Shown here: piece after piece, positions 15,419 through 23,832 of the stretch | Layout of the letters: each line of letters starts with the position of its first letter | Numbering within the stretch: the stretch's first letter is position 1 | Assembly (NCBI GenBank): GCA_023396115.1 | Contig: JAEWXC010000085.1 | Span: forward strand, 1-42,060 | Reading direction: 5' to 3' | Source: Actinomycetes bacterium | GTDB lineage: Bacteria; Actinomycetota; Actinomycetes; Propionibacteriales; Nocardioidaceae | Length of the DNA stretch: 42,060 bases | Translations under genes and position numbers: made by a program | The notes under the pieces: model-generated | Databases searched by the model: none | What the model saw: only the letters and a program-made list of their open reading frames with translations | What the model was told of the DNA's origin: nothing

Positions 15419-16695
15419 CCCGCCGGGTCCCGTTCGTCGGGGCGCTCGTCTCCGACACCGTCGCGCTGCTCGGGTCCCGGCTCACCATGCTCGCGCTGCC
15501 ATGGTTCGTCCTGACCACCGGGGGCAGTGCCACCCAGACCGGTCTGGTCGCTGCGGCGCAGATGGCACCGATGGTCCTGGTCAAGGCGGTCTCCGGTCCG
15601 CTGATCGACCGGGTCGGGCCGCGCCGGGTGGCGATCGCCGGCGACCTCGGCTCGGTCCCGGTCCTGGCCGCCGTCCCGGTGCTGCACCACGCGGGGTGGC
15701 TCTCCTTCCCCGGCCTGTTGCTGCTCGTCGCCCTCTCCGGGGCGCTCTCCGGACCGGCCGACGCCGCCAAGGCCGCGATGACCCCCGAGCTGGCTCGCGT
15801 GGCCGGGCTTTCTCTGGAGCGGGCCACGGGTCTGTCGGGGGCCGTCGAGCGGACCGCATCGATGGCCGGGATCGGCCTGGCGGGCGCACTGGTCGCGCTG
15901 GTCGGCGCCGCCGACGCCCTGCTGGTCAACGCCGCCACGTTCGCGGTCTCCTGCCTGGTGATCACCTGGTGCACCCGGGGGCTCGGCGCCCGCTCCGAGG
16001 ACCACGAGCGGACCCGGTACGCCACGGAACTGCGCAGCGGCTGGGACTTCCTGCGCCGCGACCCGGTGCTGCTCGGGATGAGCGTGATGGTGGCGGTGAC
16101 CAACCTGGTCGACCTGGCCTTCGCCGCCGTCTGGCTGCCGGTGTGGGTGCGCGGAACCGGGCACGGGGTGGGCGTCCTCAGCGCTCTGATGCTCACCATG
16201 CTCGCCGCGTCGGCGGCCGGCGCGGTGGTGGCCGCCGGACTGGCGGACCGACTCCCCCGGTTCGCCACCTACGTGGTCGCGTTCCTGCTGACCGGCGCAC
16301 CCCGGATGCTGGCCTTCGCCCTCGGGGCGCCGCTGTGGGTGCTGTTCGCCACCCAGGTGGTCGCCGGCTTCGCCTCGGGCTTCATCAACCCGATCCTCGG
16401 AGCGGTGATCTACGAACGGATCCCCACCCACCTGCTCGGTCGGGTCGGCGCGCTGAACACCGCCTTCTGCTACGCACTGATGCCGCTGGGCGGACTGCTC
16501 GGCGGGCTCGCCGCGTCCCACCTGGGCATCTCGCCGGCCCTGGTGATCGGTGCCGGGGTGTACCTGATCGCGACCATGGCGCCCCTGGTCGTCCCCTCGT
16601 TCCGCGAGTTCGACCGGCGCCCGGAACCGGCACCTGACACCGGCCCGGGCGCGGGGCAATCGTCGGACCCGGACGCCGACCGGGCACTTACGTGA
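15415..16695 (+). CDS. MFS transporter, EntS-like exporter type
   Basis: 426 residues with about 12 membrane helices. The N-terminal SDTVALLGSRLTMLALPWFV and the loop DRVGPRRVAIAGD resemble the MFS_3/enterobactin-exporter group; the middle loop ERTRYATELRSGWDFLRRDP is also typical. The substrate is unknown. The start overlaps the regulator stop (ATGA). The last residues (DADRALT) and the stop codon are encoded by the first unit of array A4, so the repeat has become part of the coding end. Confidence 0.88.
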   Translation: MTRRVPFVGALVSDTVALLGSRLTMLALPWFVLTTGGSATQTGLVAAAQMAPMVLVKAVSGPLIDRVGPRRVAIAGDLGSVPVLAAVPVLHHAGWLSFPGLLLLVALSGALSGPADAAKAAMTPELARVAGLSLERATGLSGAVERTASMAGIGLAGALVALVGAADALLVNAATFAVSCLVITWCTRGLGARSEDHERTRYATELRSGWDFLRRDPVLLGMSVMVAVTNLVDLAFAAVWLPVWVRGTGHGVGVLSALMLTMLAASAAGAVVAAGLADRLPRFATYVVAFLLTGAPRMLAFALGAPLWVLFATQVVAGFASGFINPILGAVIYERIPTHLLGRVGALNTAFCYALMPLGGLLGGLAASHLGISPALVIGAGVYLIATMAPLVVPSFREFDRRPEPAPDTGPGAGQSSDPDADRALT

Positions 16696-16790
16696 CGCTC
16701 ACCGGGCACTTCCGCGGCACCGACCGGGCACTTGTGCGGCACCGACCGGGCACTTGCGTGACGCCGACCGGGCACTTCCGCGGCTCGGGA
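16669..16790 (+). repeat. Family-A tandem repeat array A4 (5 units)
   Basis: ACCGGGCACTT starts at 16679, 16701, 16723, 16745 and 16767, exactly 22 bp apart. The array begins inside the MFS gene, supplies its stop codon, and runs in the same direction. It separates that gene from the convergent aminotransferase gene. Confidence 0.93.
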
Positions 16791-16810
16791 GCCCGGGGCA
16801 CCGGCCGGGC

Positions 16811-17884
16811 TCAGGCGGGGCGCACCTGCTGCGCCAGTTCGATGACCCGGTCGTTCCCCTCGGGCTCGCCGATGCTGACCCGCACCCCGTCGCCGACGAA
16901 CGGACGGACGGTCAGGCCCAGGCCCTCCGCGGCAGCGACGAACTCGGTCGGGTCGGCGATCGGGAACCAGACGAAGTTGCCCTGCGGGTCCGGCACCTCC
17001 CAGCCGGCCTGCCGGACTCCGGCCAGGACGCGATCCCGCTCGGCGACGAGCGTCTCGACCCGCTCCATCAGCGCGTCGTGCGCCTCCAGCGAGGCGACGG
17101 CAGCAGCCTGCGCGACCACGCCCACACCGAACGGCAGCGACACCGCGCGAATCGCCGCGGCGACCTCGGGGTGTGCCACCGCGTAGCCGACCCGGAGCCC
17201 GGCCAGCCCGTAGGCCTTGGAGAACGTGCGCAGCAGCACCACGTTCGGGTGGTCCCCGAGCAGTGCCGGACCGTCGAGCGGGTCGTCCATCCGGACGAAC
17301 TCGAGGTAGGCCTCGTCGAGCACGACCAGCACGTGGGGCGGCGCAGCGGCGACGAACTCGCGGACCTCGGTGTGGGTGAGCCCCGGGCCGGTCGGGTTGT
17401 TCGGCGTGCAGAGCATGACGACGCGGGTCCGCTCGGTGACCGCGGCCAGCATCGCCGGCAGGTCGTGCCGACCGTCCGCGGTGACCGGCACCCCGACATC
17501 GACCGCGTCGGCCGCCGTGATCGCGATCGGGTACGCCTCGAAGCTCCGCCACGCGTGCACGACCTCGTCGCCGGGCGCGCAGTAGGCCGCCAGGAGGTGG
17601 TAGATCAGCGCGACGCTGCCGGTCCCCGCCGCGAACCGGTCCACGGGCAGCCCGAGGCGCTGGGCCAGCGCTTCGTAGAGGGCGGCGTTGCCCATGTCGG
17701 GGTAGGTGTTCATCCGACGCGTCGCCTCGGCCGCGGCCTCCAGGACCCCGGGCAGGGGCGGGTACGGGTTCTCGTTGGAGGAGAGCTTGTGGCTGGTCAG
17801 TCCGGGTCGCGGCATGGGTGGCCGGCCGGGCACGTAGGCGGGGATGGTGCCGACGCAGGCCCGGGCAGGGGGAACGGTGGTCAT
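16811..17884 (-). CDS. hisC-like: Histidinol-phosphate / aromatic aminotransferase
   Basis: 357 residues, class I/II PLP aminotransferase. The PLP lysine is K223 in TFSKAYGLAGLRVGY. Other family motifs are SSNENPYPPLPGV, CTPNNPTGPGLT and VVLDEAYLEF, with the late Arg in GDGVRVSIG binding the substrate carboxylate. Length and motifs fit HisC2 or the aromatic aminotransferase (Pat) of actinobacteria. No his genes are nearby, which favours the aromatic role. TAGGTT lies 6 nt before the ATG, so it is probably leaderless. Confidence 0.88.
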   Translation of the reverse strand: MTTVPPARACVGTIPAYVPGRPPMPRPGLTSHKLSSNENPYPPLPGVLEAAAEATRRMNTYPDMGNAALYEALAQRLGLPVDRFAAGTGSVALIYHLLAAYCAPGDEVVHAWRSFEAYPIAITAADAVDVGVPVTADGRHDLPAMLAAVTERTRVVMLCTPNNPTGPGLTHTEVREFVAAAPPHVLVVLDEAYLEFVRMDDPLDGPALLGDHPNVVLLRTFSKAYGLAGLRVGYAVAHPEVAAAIRAVSLPFGVGVVAQAAAVASLEAHDALMERVETLVAERDRVLAGVRQAGWEVPDPQGNFVWFPIADPTEFVAAAEGLGLTVRPFVGDGVRVSIGEPEGNDRVIELAQQVRPA

Positions 17885-17929
17885 GGGAGGAACCTACGTC
17901 CGCCGGTGACGCGGGTCACCTCGGCTGCA

Positions 17930-18110
17930 CGCGCGGAACCGCCCGGTCGATGCCACGCAAGCGCCCGGTCAGCGTCGCGGAAGTGCCCGGTCAGCGCCAC
18001 GCAAGTGCCCGGTCGGCGTCGCACAAGTGCCCGGTCGGCGTCGCACAAGTGCCCGGTCGGCGTCGCACAAGTGCCCGGTCGGCGTCACGAAAGGGGGGAG
18101 GTCGGCGCGG
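17930..18110 (-). repeat. Family-A tandem repeat array A5 (7 units plus variant)
   Basis: GCCCGGT on the plus strand occurs at 17941, 17963, 17985, 18007, 18029, 18051 and 18073, all 22 bp apart; the middle copies are nearly identical. A C-rich variant unit (minus strand ACCTCCCCCCTT) caps the end next to the VanZ stop, as in array A2. It points in the direction of the VanZ gene and begins right at its stop. Confidence 0.93.
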
Positions 18111-18668
18111 TCAGCGGGAGGTGCGGTGCCGCCAGGGACGGAACACCGGGAGCGCCAGGATCCCGATCCCGGTCCCGATCAGGGCGCCCAGGGAGTTGTC
18201 GACCATGTCGGTCACGTCGCAGGCCCGGGAGATCCGGGACAGCTCCAGCTGGGCGAACTCGATGCCCACCGAGTAACCGACCAGCAGCACCAGCCCGACC
18301 GGCACCAGCACCAGGCCGGCCCGCCACCGGGAGACCAGCAGCACCCACAGGAGCCCAGCCGGGACGAACAGCACCGTGTTGAGCAGCCGCTGACCGCCGT
18401 CGAAGATCCAGAAACCGTCGGGCGCGGGGCCGCCGTAGTCGGTGGAGCAGGTCTGCTGCGCGGCGTCCTCGGGGACGGCCAGGTCGATGCCGGCCAACGG
18501 CACCATCGTGACCAGCCCGATCACCACCAGCCACCACACGAACCCGCACCCGACCAACGGCCCGAACCAGCCCTTCCACCGGCTCAGACCCCAGGCCAGG
18601 AACAGCGCGACCACCCCGGCGCACGCGGCAAACAGCAGCATCGAGCCGGTGCCCCCCACGTCAACCAC
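18111..18668 (-). CDS. VanZ-family membrane protein
   Basis: 185 residues with four or five hydrophobic helices. The VanZ signature is visible near the end: a Glu in GIEFAQLELSRISRACDVTD, then MVDNSLGALIGTGIG. VanZ-like proteins are common in actinobacteria; teicoplanin resistance is known for the namesake, but most have no proven role. The start is GTG 18668 with TAGCCT 6 nt upstream. It diverges from the EamA gene with only 31 bp between start codons. Confidence 0.87.
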   Translation of the reverse strand: MVDVGGTGSMLLFAACAGVVALFLAWGLSRWKGWFGPLVGCGFVWWLVVIGLVTMVPLAGIDLAVPEDAAQQTCSTDYGGPAPDGFWIFDGGQRLLNTVLFVPAGLLWVLLVSRWRAGLVLVPVGLVLLVGYSVGIEFAQLELSRISRACDVTDMVDNSLGALIGTGIGILALPVFRPWRHRTSR

Positions 18669-18699
18669 GCAGCGAGGCTACCTGCGCCACAATGCGCAG
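18669..18699. promoter_or_regulatory. Back-to-back leaderless promoters in a 31-bp spacer
   Basis: TAGCCT (minus, 18675-18680) serves the VanZ gene and CACAAT (plus, 18688-18693) the EamA gene, each 6 nt from its GTG. The -35 region of each promoter must lie within the other gene's -10/coding sequence, so the two polymerases should compete. Confidence 0.6.
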
Positions 18700-19659
18700 G
18701 TGATGACCGCACCGGCCCCGCGCCGCGCCCTCGGTACCGCCCTGGTGGTCCTGGGTGCGGTGCTGTTCATCGTCAACGCCGGGGTCTCCCGGGTCGCGCT
18801 GCGCCACGGCATCGACTCCGCCCAGCTCACCTCACTGCGGGTCACCGGCACGTTCGTGGCGTTGCTGCTGCTCGCCCTGGTGGTGGAACGCAGCGCGCTG
18901 CGGGTGCCCCGCGGTCGCAGCGCGTGGGTGGTCGTGGCGATGGGCATCCTGGGGGTCGCGGCACTGCAGTTCTTCTACTTCGTGGCCATCGACCGCCTCA
19001 CCATCGGCCTGGCCCTGCTGCTGGAGTACCAGGCACCGTTCCTGGTCGCACTGTGGGCGCGCTACGTGCAACGCGCCCAGGTCAGCTCGCGCCTGTGGTG
19101 GGGGCTCGGACTGGCCGTCGCCGGGCTGGCCGCGGCCACCGAAGCCTGGCGAGGCGCCAGCTTCGACACGATCGGGCTGGCCGCCGGCTTCGGTGCCGCC
19201 GTCACGTTCGCCGCGTACTTCTTGCTCGGCGAGGAGGCGCAGACCGAGATGTCCTCGGTGTCGGTGATGCTGTGGGCCTTCGGGGTCGGCGCCGTGGTGC
19301 TCAACGTCGCTGCCCCGGTGTGGCGGGTCGACGTCGACCTGGGCGCCCACGTGTCCCTGCTCGGCGCCCTGGACCACCTCAGCGCACCGCTGTGGCTGGT
19401 GGTGGTGTGGGTGGTGCTGCTCGGCACCCTCGCCCCGTTCGGGGTGGAGCTGGTCGCGCTGCGCCACATCCCGGCAACCACGGTGACCGCGATCGCGATG
19501 CTCGAGCCGGTCGGGGCCGCGGCGCTGGGATGGGCCTGGTTCGCGGAGTCGTTGAGCCTGGTCGCATCGGTCGGCTGCGTGACCGTGGTGGTGGGGATCC
19601 TGCTGGCCCAGTCCTCGCGCACCGAGGACCACCCCGATGACCCGGTGCCGCTGACCTGA
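18700..19659 (+). CDS. EamA-family (DMT) transporter
   Basis: 319 residues with about ten membrane helices in two EamA repeats. The first repeat has the RVALRHGIDSAQLTSLRVTG segment, and the second has HIPATTVTAIAMLEPVGAAA followed by LGWAWFAE, both typical of drug/metabolite exporters such as RhtA. Substrate unknown, amino acids or their analogues being common. GTG 18700 fits the leaderless pattern; ATG 18703 immediately follows and is an equal alternative. The 3' side carries GC-rich family-C repeats. Confidence 0.87.
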   Translation: MMTAPAPRRALGTALVVLGAVLFIVNAGVSRVALRHGIDSAQLTSLRVTGTFVALLLLALVVERSALRVPRGRSAWVVVAMGILGVAALQFFYFVAIDRLTIGLALLLEYQAPFLVALWARYVQRAQVSSRLWWGLGLAVAGLAAATEAWRGASFDTIGLAAGFGAAVTFAAYFLLGEEAQTEMSSVSVMLWAFGVGAVVLNVAAPVWRVDVDLGAHVSLLGALDHLSAPLWLVVVWVVLLGTLAPFGVELVALRHIPATTVTAIAMLEPVGAAALGWAWFAESLSLVASVGCVTVVVGILLAQSSRTEDHPDDPVPLT

Positions 19660-19682
19660 GCGCCGCGGTGGGACCCGGGGGG

Positions 19683-19800
19683 CCTCGGCAAGCTGGACCA
19701 GCGGGGGCGGGCTCGACCGGCGGGGCGGGGGTCTCGGCAAGCTCGACCAGCGGGGCACGCTCGACCACCGGAGGCCGCGCGACCACCCGGGCCGCGCGAC
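19683..19800. repeat. Family-C degenerate repeats
   Basis: CTCGGCAAGCTSGACCAGCG occurs at about 19684 and 19733, with further GCTCGACC pieces at 19711 and 19759 and a doubled GCGCGACCACC at about 19777-19802. This is unrelated to families A and B. The 187-bp spacer between the EamA stop and the next start holds no other gene. Confidence 0.6.
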
Positions 19801-19846
19801 CACCAATCCCCGGAGCGTCCGACCTGCCCTTGGCTACCCTCGCCCC

Positions 19847-20236
19847 ATGAGGTTCGTGACCTGGCTGCTGAGCACCGGCGCCGCCCTGGCGGTGGCCACC
19901 TGGATGCTGGACGGAATCTGGTTCGAGGGCGCCGTCGAGGGCCGCGCGGAACTCGCCGACAAGTGGCAGGCGTGGTTGGTCGTCTCGCTGATCCTGGGGG
20001 TGCTGAACAGCATCGTCGCGCCCGCGCTGAAGCTGCTGGGGCTGCCGTTCGTGATCCTCACCCTGGGCCTGTTCCTGTGGGTGGTGAACGCCTGGATGCT
20101 GATGCTGTCCGGCTGGATCGCCGGCGAGGTCGGCCTCGGGTTCCACGTCAGCGGATTCTGGACCGCCCTGCTCGGGGCGCTCGTCATCACCGTCGTCGGG
20201 TGGGGCGCCAACCTGCTGCTGGGCCGGGACGAGTGA
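19847..20236 (+). CDS. Four-helix membrane protein, phage holin 4-2 / YvlD family
   Basis: 129 residues with four hydrophobic helices, e.g. LVVSLILGVLNSIVAPALKL followed by LGLPFVILTLGLFLWVVNA. This is the PF04020 pattern. Despite the family name, most members are chromosomal and not lysis proteins. TACCCT lies 6 nt before the ATG. Its stop overlaps the GTG of the phosphatase gene (GTGA), so it is the first gene of a three-gene operon. Confidence 0.85.
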   Translation: MRFVTWLLSTGAALAVATWMLDGIWFEGAVEGRAELADKWQAWLVVSLILGVLNSIVAPALKLLGLPFVILTLGLFLWVVNAWMLMLSGWIAGEVGLGFHVSGFWTALLGALVITVVGWGANLLLGRDE

Positions 20237-20730
20237 AGGCTCCCGCCCCCCGCACCGCGGGCCGCTACCGGGTGGCCGTGGTCTGCCTGGGCAACATCTG
20301 CCGCTCCCCGATGGCCCACGTGGTGCTCGAGGACCGGTTCGCGGCGGCCGGGTGGGGCGAGGCCGTCGAGGTCCGCTCCGGCGGCACCGCCGACTGGCAC
20401 CGGGGCAAGCCAATGGACCCGCGCGCCGCCGCCACCCTCACCGACGCCGGCCTGGACGCGACCCGGCACCGGGCCAGCCACTACCAGGCGCAGTGGCAGG
20501 AGACCGAGGACCTGGTGCTGGTGATGGACCAGTCCAACCTGGCCGACGCCGGTGGCCGCACCGAGCGGCTGGCCCTGTTCCGCGACTTCGACCCGGTCGG
20601 GACCGGCGGCGAGGTGCCGGACCCGTACTACGGTGGGGACGACGGATTCCGGGAGGTGCTCGCCATGGTGGAACGGACCAGCGACGCGCTGGTCTCGGCC
20701 GTGACCGAGAGGCTGGCGCAGCGCCCATGA
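20233..20730 (+). CDS. Low-molecular-weight protein-tyrosine-phosphatase family phosphatase
   Basis: 165 residues from a GTG that overlaps the preceding stop. The catalytic loop CLGNICRS gives C18 and R24, and the general acid Asp lies in VPDPYYGG. LMW-PTPs hydrolyse phosphotyrosine, but members linked to fructosamine-kinase genes can dephosphorylate protein-bound ribulosamine 5-phosphate. That is likely here because the next gene, overlapping by 4 nt, is a fructosamine kinase. Confidence 0.9.
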   Translation: MKAPAPRTAGRYRVAVVCLGNICRSPMAHVVLEDRFAAAGWGEAVEVRSGGTADWHRGKPMDPRAAATLTDAGLDATRHRASHYQAQWQETEDLVLVMDQSNLADAGGRTERLALFRDFDPVGTGGEVPDPYYGGDDGFREVLAMVERTSDALVSAVTERLAQRP

Positions 20731-21587
20731 CCCGCCGCCCGGTGATCGCCCGCCGCGTCGAGCAGCTGCTCGGGGTGCCGGTGGTCAGTGCGGCACCGGT
20801 GGCCGGCGGGGACGTGGCGACCGCCCACCGGCTGCGGCTCAACGACTCCCGGATGGTCTTCGTCAAGACGCTGCAGCACGCCCGACCCGGTCAGGTCGCC
20901 GCCGAGGCGAACGGTCTGATCCGGCTCCGGGAGACCGGGACGGTCGCGGTGCCCGAGGTGCTGGCCGCCGACGACGACTGCCTGGTCCTGGACTGGGTCG
21001 AACCGACCCGCCCCTCGGCCGACACCGCGGCCGCGTTCGGTCGGGACCTGGCCGCGCTGCACTCGCTCCCCACCGCCGGGTTCGGGGCACCTGCCGACGG
21101 CTGGATCGCCCGGCTGCCGCTGCCCAACGCACCCGTGGAGCCGATGACCTGGCCGCGGTTCTACGCCGAACGCCGGGTGCTCCCCTACGCCCGGCTGGCG
21201 CGGGACCGGGGCGTGCTCGGCGTCGACGACCTGGCCGCGGTCGAGTCCGTGGCCGGGCGGTTCGAGACGCTGCTGCCCGACGAACCCGCCTCGCTGGTGC
21301 ACGGCGACCTGTGGAACGGCAACTGTCTGTGGGGGCTCGACGGCCGGGTGCACGTGGTCGACCCGGCGGTGCACGGCGCGCACCGGGAGCTGGACCTGGC
21401 GATGCTGTCCCTGTTCGGGCTGCCGCACCTGGCCCGGGCCACCGCCGCCTACACCGAGGTCGCCCCGCTCACCGACGGCTGGGAGGACCGCACCGCTCTG
21501 CACCAGCTGTTCCCGCTGCTGGTGCACGCGGTGATGTTCGGCGGCGGGTACGGGGCACGCGCCGGGGACGTCGCCCGCCGGCACTGA
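20727..21587 (+). CDS. Fructosamine / ribulosamine 3-kinase family protein
   Basis: 286 residues. The kinase fold is marked by FVKTLQ (ATP-site Lys), the catalytic loop HGDLWNGNCLW and the metal-binding VVDPAVHGAHRELDLAM. Bacterial members mostly phosphorylate protein-bound ribulosamines or erythrulosamines at C3, after which the sugar is lost and the lysine is restored. The ATG overlaps the phosphatase stop, fitting a deglycation pathway in which phosphatase and kinase act in turn. An antibiotic kinase is a less likely alternative. Confidence 0.87.
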   Translation: MTRRPVIARRVEQLLGVPVVSAAPVAGGDVATAHRLRLNDSRMVFVKTLQHARPGQVAAEANGLIRLRETGTVAVPEVLAADDDCLVLDWVEPTRPSADTAAAFGRDLAALHSLPTAGFGAPADGWIARLPLPNAPVEPMTWPRFYAERRVLPYARLARDRGVLGVDDLAAVESVAGRFETLLPDEPASLVHGDLWNGNCLWGLDGRVHVVDPAVHGAHRELDLAMLSLFGLPHLARATAAYTEVAPLTDGWEDRTALHQLFPLLVHAVMFGGGYGARAGDVARRH

Positions 21588-21686
21588 ACCAGCACTGAGA
21601 CGGCACTCCAGCAGCCCTCGACCAGCGCTGAACCGCACCGAGCCAGCACGGAACCTGCGCCCGCACGACCCGCCGGAGTCCCCACT

Positions 21687-21704
21687 CTCAGGCGGGCTTC
21701 AGGC
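21687..21704 (+). promoter_or_regulatory. Direct repeats upstream of the response regulator
   Basis: CTCAGGC (21687-21693) and TTCAGGC (21698-21704) are direct repeats 11 bp apart, one helical turn. They lie 9-26 bp upstream of the -10 box CACGCT (21713-21718). OmpR-type regulators bind such tandem sites, and the motif resembles the MprA box as I recall it. Probable autoregulatory site. Confidence 0.5.
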
Positions 21705-21724
21705 ACAACTGGCACGCTGGGGGC

Positions 21725-22423
21725 GTGAGCCCCGAATCCACCGCGACCGTGCTGGTCGTCGACGACGACAAGGCGGTGCGCGAGTCGCTGCGCCGCTCGC
21801 TGGAGTTCAACGGCTACCGCGTGGTGACCGCCAACGACGGCGCCGAGGCGCTGGCCGGGTTCGCCAGCACCGCCCCGGACCTGGTCGTGATGGACGTGAT
21901 GATGCCGCGGCTGGACGGCCTGGAGGCCACCCGGGCGCTGCGCCAGGCCGGGCACGACGTGCCGATCTTGGTGCTCACCGCCCGCGACGCCGTCGGGGAC
22001 CGGGTCGAGGGCCTGGACGCCGGGGCCGACGACTACCTCACCAAGCCGTTCGCGCTCGAGGAGCTGCTGGCCCGGATCCGGGCCCTGCTCCGCCGGGTGG
22101 TCGCGCCCGACGAGGGCACCGGCGAGGTGCTCGCGTTCTCCGACCTCACCATGGACCTGGCCACCCGCGAGGTGCACCGCGCCGGGCGCCAGATCGAGCT
22201 GACCCGGACCGAGTTCACCCTGCTGGAGATGTTCCTGCGCCGCCCGCGCAGGGTGCTGGAGCGGGCGTTCATCCTCGAAGAGGTGTGGGGCTACGACTTC
22301 GGGACCACCGCCAACTCGCTGGAGGTCTACGTCGGCTACCTGCGTCGCAAGACCGAGGCCGAGGGCGAGTCGCGGCTGCTGCACACCGTCCGCGGCGTCG
22401 GCTACGTGCTGAAGGACGCATGA
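21725..22423 (+). CDS. mprA-like: OmpR-family response regulator, MprA-like
   Basis: 232 residues. Receiver domain (8-120) with acidic pocket VVDDD, phospho-acceptor D57 in VVMDVMMPRLDG, Thr in LTAR and Lys in LTKPF. The C-terminal winged helix has RTEFTLLEMFLRRPRRVLER and VYVGYLRRKTE. Sequence and gene order with the kinase match MprA, which controls envelope stress in mycobacteria. GTG start with CACGCT 6 nt upstream. The kinase gene overlaps by 4 nt. Confidence 0.9.
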   Translation: MSPESTATVLVVDDDKAVRESLRRSLEFNGYRVVTANDGAEALAGFASTAPDLVVMDVMMPRLDGLEATRALRQAGHDVPILVLTARDAVGDRVEGLDAGADDYLTKPFALEELLARIRALLRRVVAPDEGTGEVLAFSDLTMDLATREVHRAGRQIELTRTEFTLLEMFLRRPRRVLERAFILEEVWGYDFGTTANSLEVYVGYLRRKTEAEGESRLLHTVRGVGYVLKDA

Positions 22424-23796
22424 ACCGCTGGCACTACCGGCGGTCCCTGGCCAGCCGGGTCGCGCTGCTCACCGTGATCGCGGTGGGGCTCTCGATCGCG
22501 GCCATGTCGTTCGCCTCCTACGTGCTGATCCGCGCCCAGCTGCAGTCCACCCTGGACGAGTCGCTGCTCAACCGGGCCAACAAGGCCGCCCAGTCCGACG
22601 TCCTGGCCACCATCACCGCGACCCCCGGCGTGCCGTCGTTCGTGCTCGGTGCGGCCGACGTGCGGATCTACTTCGTCACTGCCGACGGCCGCTACCGCAC
22701 CGTCGACAAGGGGGCGGTGCTGCCGTTCGGTGCACCGGAGGTCCGGGTCGCCGCCGGGATGGACAAGAACTCGGTGCGGACCCTGGTCGACGAGGACGGG
22801 GTGCCGACCCGGGTCGCGACCGTGCAGGCCGGCCACAGCCAGGCCCTGGTGCTGGCCCAGCCGTTGACCTCGCTGCACAAGGACCTGCGCCAGCTGACCC
22901 AGCTGATGGCGTTCTTCGGCGGCCTCGGGGTGGTCGCGGCCGCAGCGGCGGGGTGGATGGTGGCCCGCAACGGCCTGCGCCCCGTGCGCCGCCTCACCGC
23001 CGCGGTGGAACAGATCGCCCGGACCGAGGACCTGACCCCGCTGGCCGTCGAGGGCGACGACGAGATCGCCCGGCTGGCGGGCGCGTTCAACCAGATGCTC
23101 GCCTCGCTGGCCGCGTCCCGGGACCGGCAACGCCGGCTCATCGCGGACGCCAGCCACGAGCTGCGCACCCCGCTCACCTCGCTGCGCACCAACCTGGAGC
23201 TGCTCAGCCAGGCCGACCGGTCCGGCGGGCTGCCGCACCAGGCCCGTACCGAGCTGCTCGACGACGTGCGCGCCCAGATCGAGGAGCTCTCCGCCCTGGT
23301 CGGCGACCTGGTCGAGCTGAACCGGGACGAGCCGATGAGCCACAACGTCGAGACCCTGGACCTGGTCGACGTGGTCGAGGCCGCGATCAGCCGGGTCCGG
23401 CGCCGCGCTCCCGGCGTCACCTTCGACGTCGACCTGGCGGCATGGGTGGTGCGCGGCGAGCCGGCGTCGCTGGAGCGGGCGGTGACCAACCTGCTCGACA
23501 ACGCCGCCAAGTGGTCCCCGGAGGACGGCACCATCACCGTCACCCTGGGCGAGGGCGTGCTGACCGTCGACGACCAGGGCCCCGGGATCTCCGAGGCCGA
23601 CCTGCCGCACGTCTTCGACCGGTTCTACCGCTCCGAGGAGTCCCGGGCGATGCCCGGCTCGGGGCTGGGTCTCTCGATCGTGCGCCAGGTCGCCGAGCGT
23701 CACGCCGGCGCGGTCCGGGCCGGGCGCTCCCCGGCCGGAGGCGCGCGGATGCAGCTGTGGCTCCCGGCGGCCGGGGCACTGGCCGGCAGCGCCTGA
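22420..23796 (+). CDS. mprB-like: Sensor histidine kinase, MprB-like
   Basis: 458 residues. TM1 is at about 13-35, an extracytoplasmic sensor region at about 36-160, and TM2 near 162-183. HAMP follows, then the phospho-acceptor H246 in DASHELRTPLTSL. The ATP-binding domain has NLLDNAAKWSP, DDQGPGIS and GSGLGLSIV. It should autophosphorylate and pass phosphate to the partner regulator. The ATG overlaps the regulator stop. It is convergent with pabB. Confidence 0.9.
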   Translation: MNRWHYRRSLASRVALLTVIAVGLSIAAMSFASYVLIRAQLQSTLDESLLNRANKAAQSDVLATITATPGVPSFVLGAADVRIYFVTADGRYRTVDKGAVLPFGAPEVRVAAGMDKNSVRTLVDEDGVPTRVATVQAGHSQALVLAQPLTSLHKDLRQLTQLMAFFGGLGVVAAAAAGWMVARNGLRPVRRLTAAVEQIARTEDLTPLAVEGDDEIARLAGAFNQMLASLAASRDRQRRLIADASHELRTPLTSLRTNLELLSQADRSGGLPHQARTELLDDVRAQIEELSALVGDLVELNRDEPMSHNVETLDLVDVVEAAISRVRRRAPGVTFDVDLAAWVVRGEPASLERAVTNLLDNAAKWSPEDGTITVTLGEGVLTVDDQGPGISEADLPHVFDRFYRSEESRAMPGSGLGLSIVRQVAERHAGAVRAGRSPAGGARMQLWLPAAGALAGSA

Positions 23797-23801
23797 GGAC
23801 C

Positions 23802-23832
23802 GCTCAGCCCGGCTCAGTCCAGCTCAGTCCAG
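23802..23832. repeat. Triple 10-bp direct repeat between convergent genes
   Basis: GCTCAGYCCR occurs at 23802, 23812 and 23822, directly after the kinase stop and running into the pabB stop. With CTGAG at 23793-23797 the first copy can form a 5-bp stem. No separate terminator is seen, so this may act as a weak one. Confidence 0.45.

Noticed and set aside
19847..20236. Prophage holin
   Set aside because: The family name is historical; there are no phage genes nearby and the gene is coupled to deglycation enzymes.
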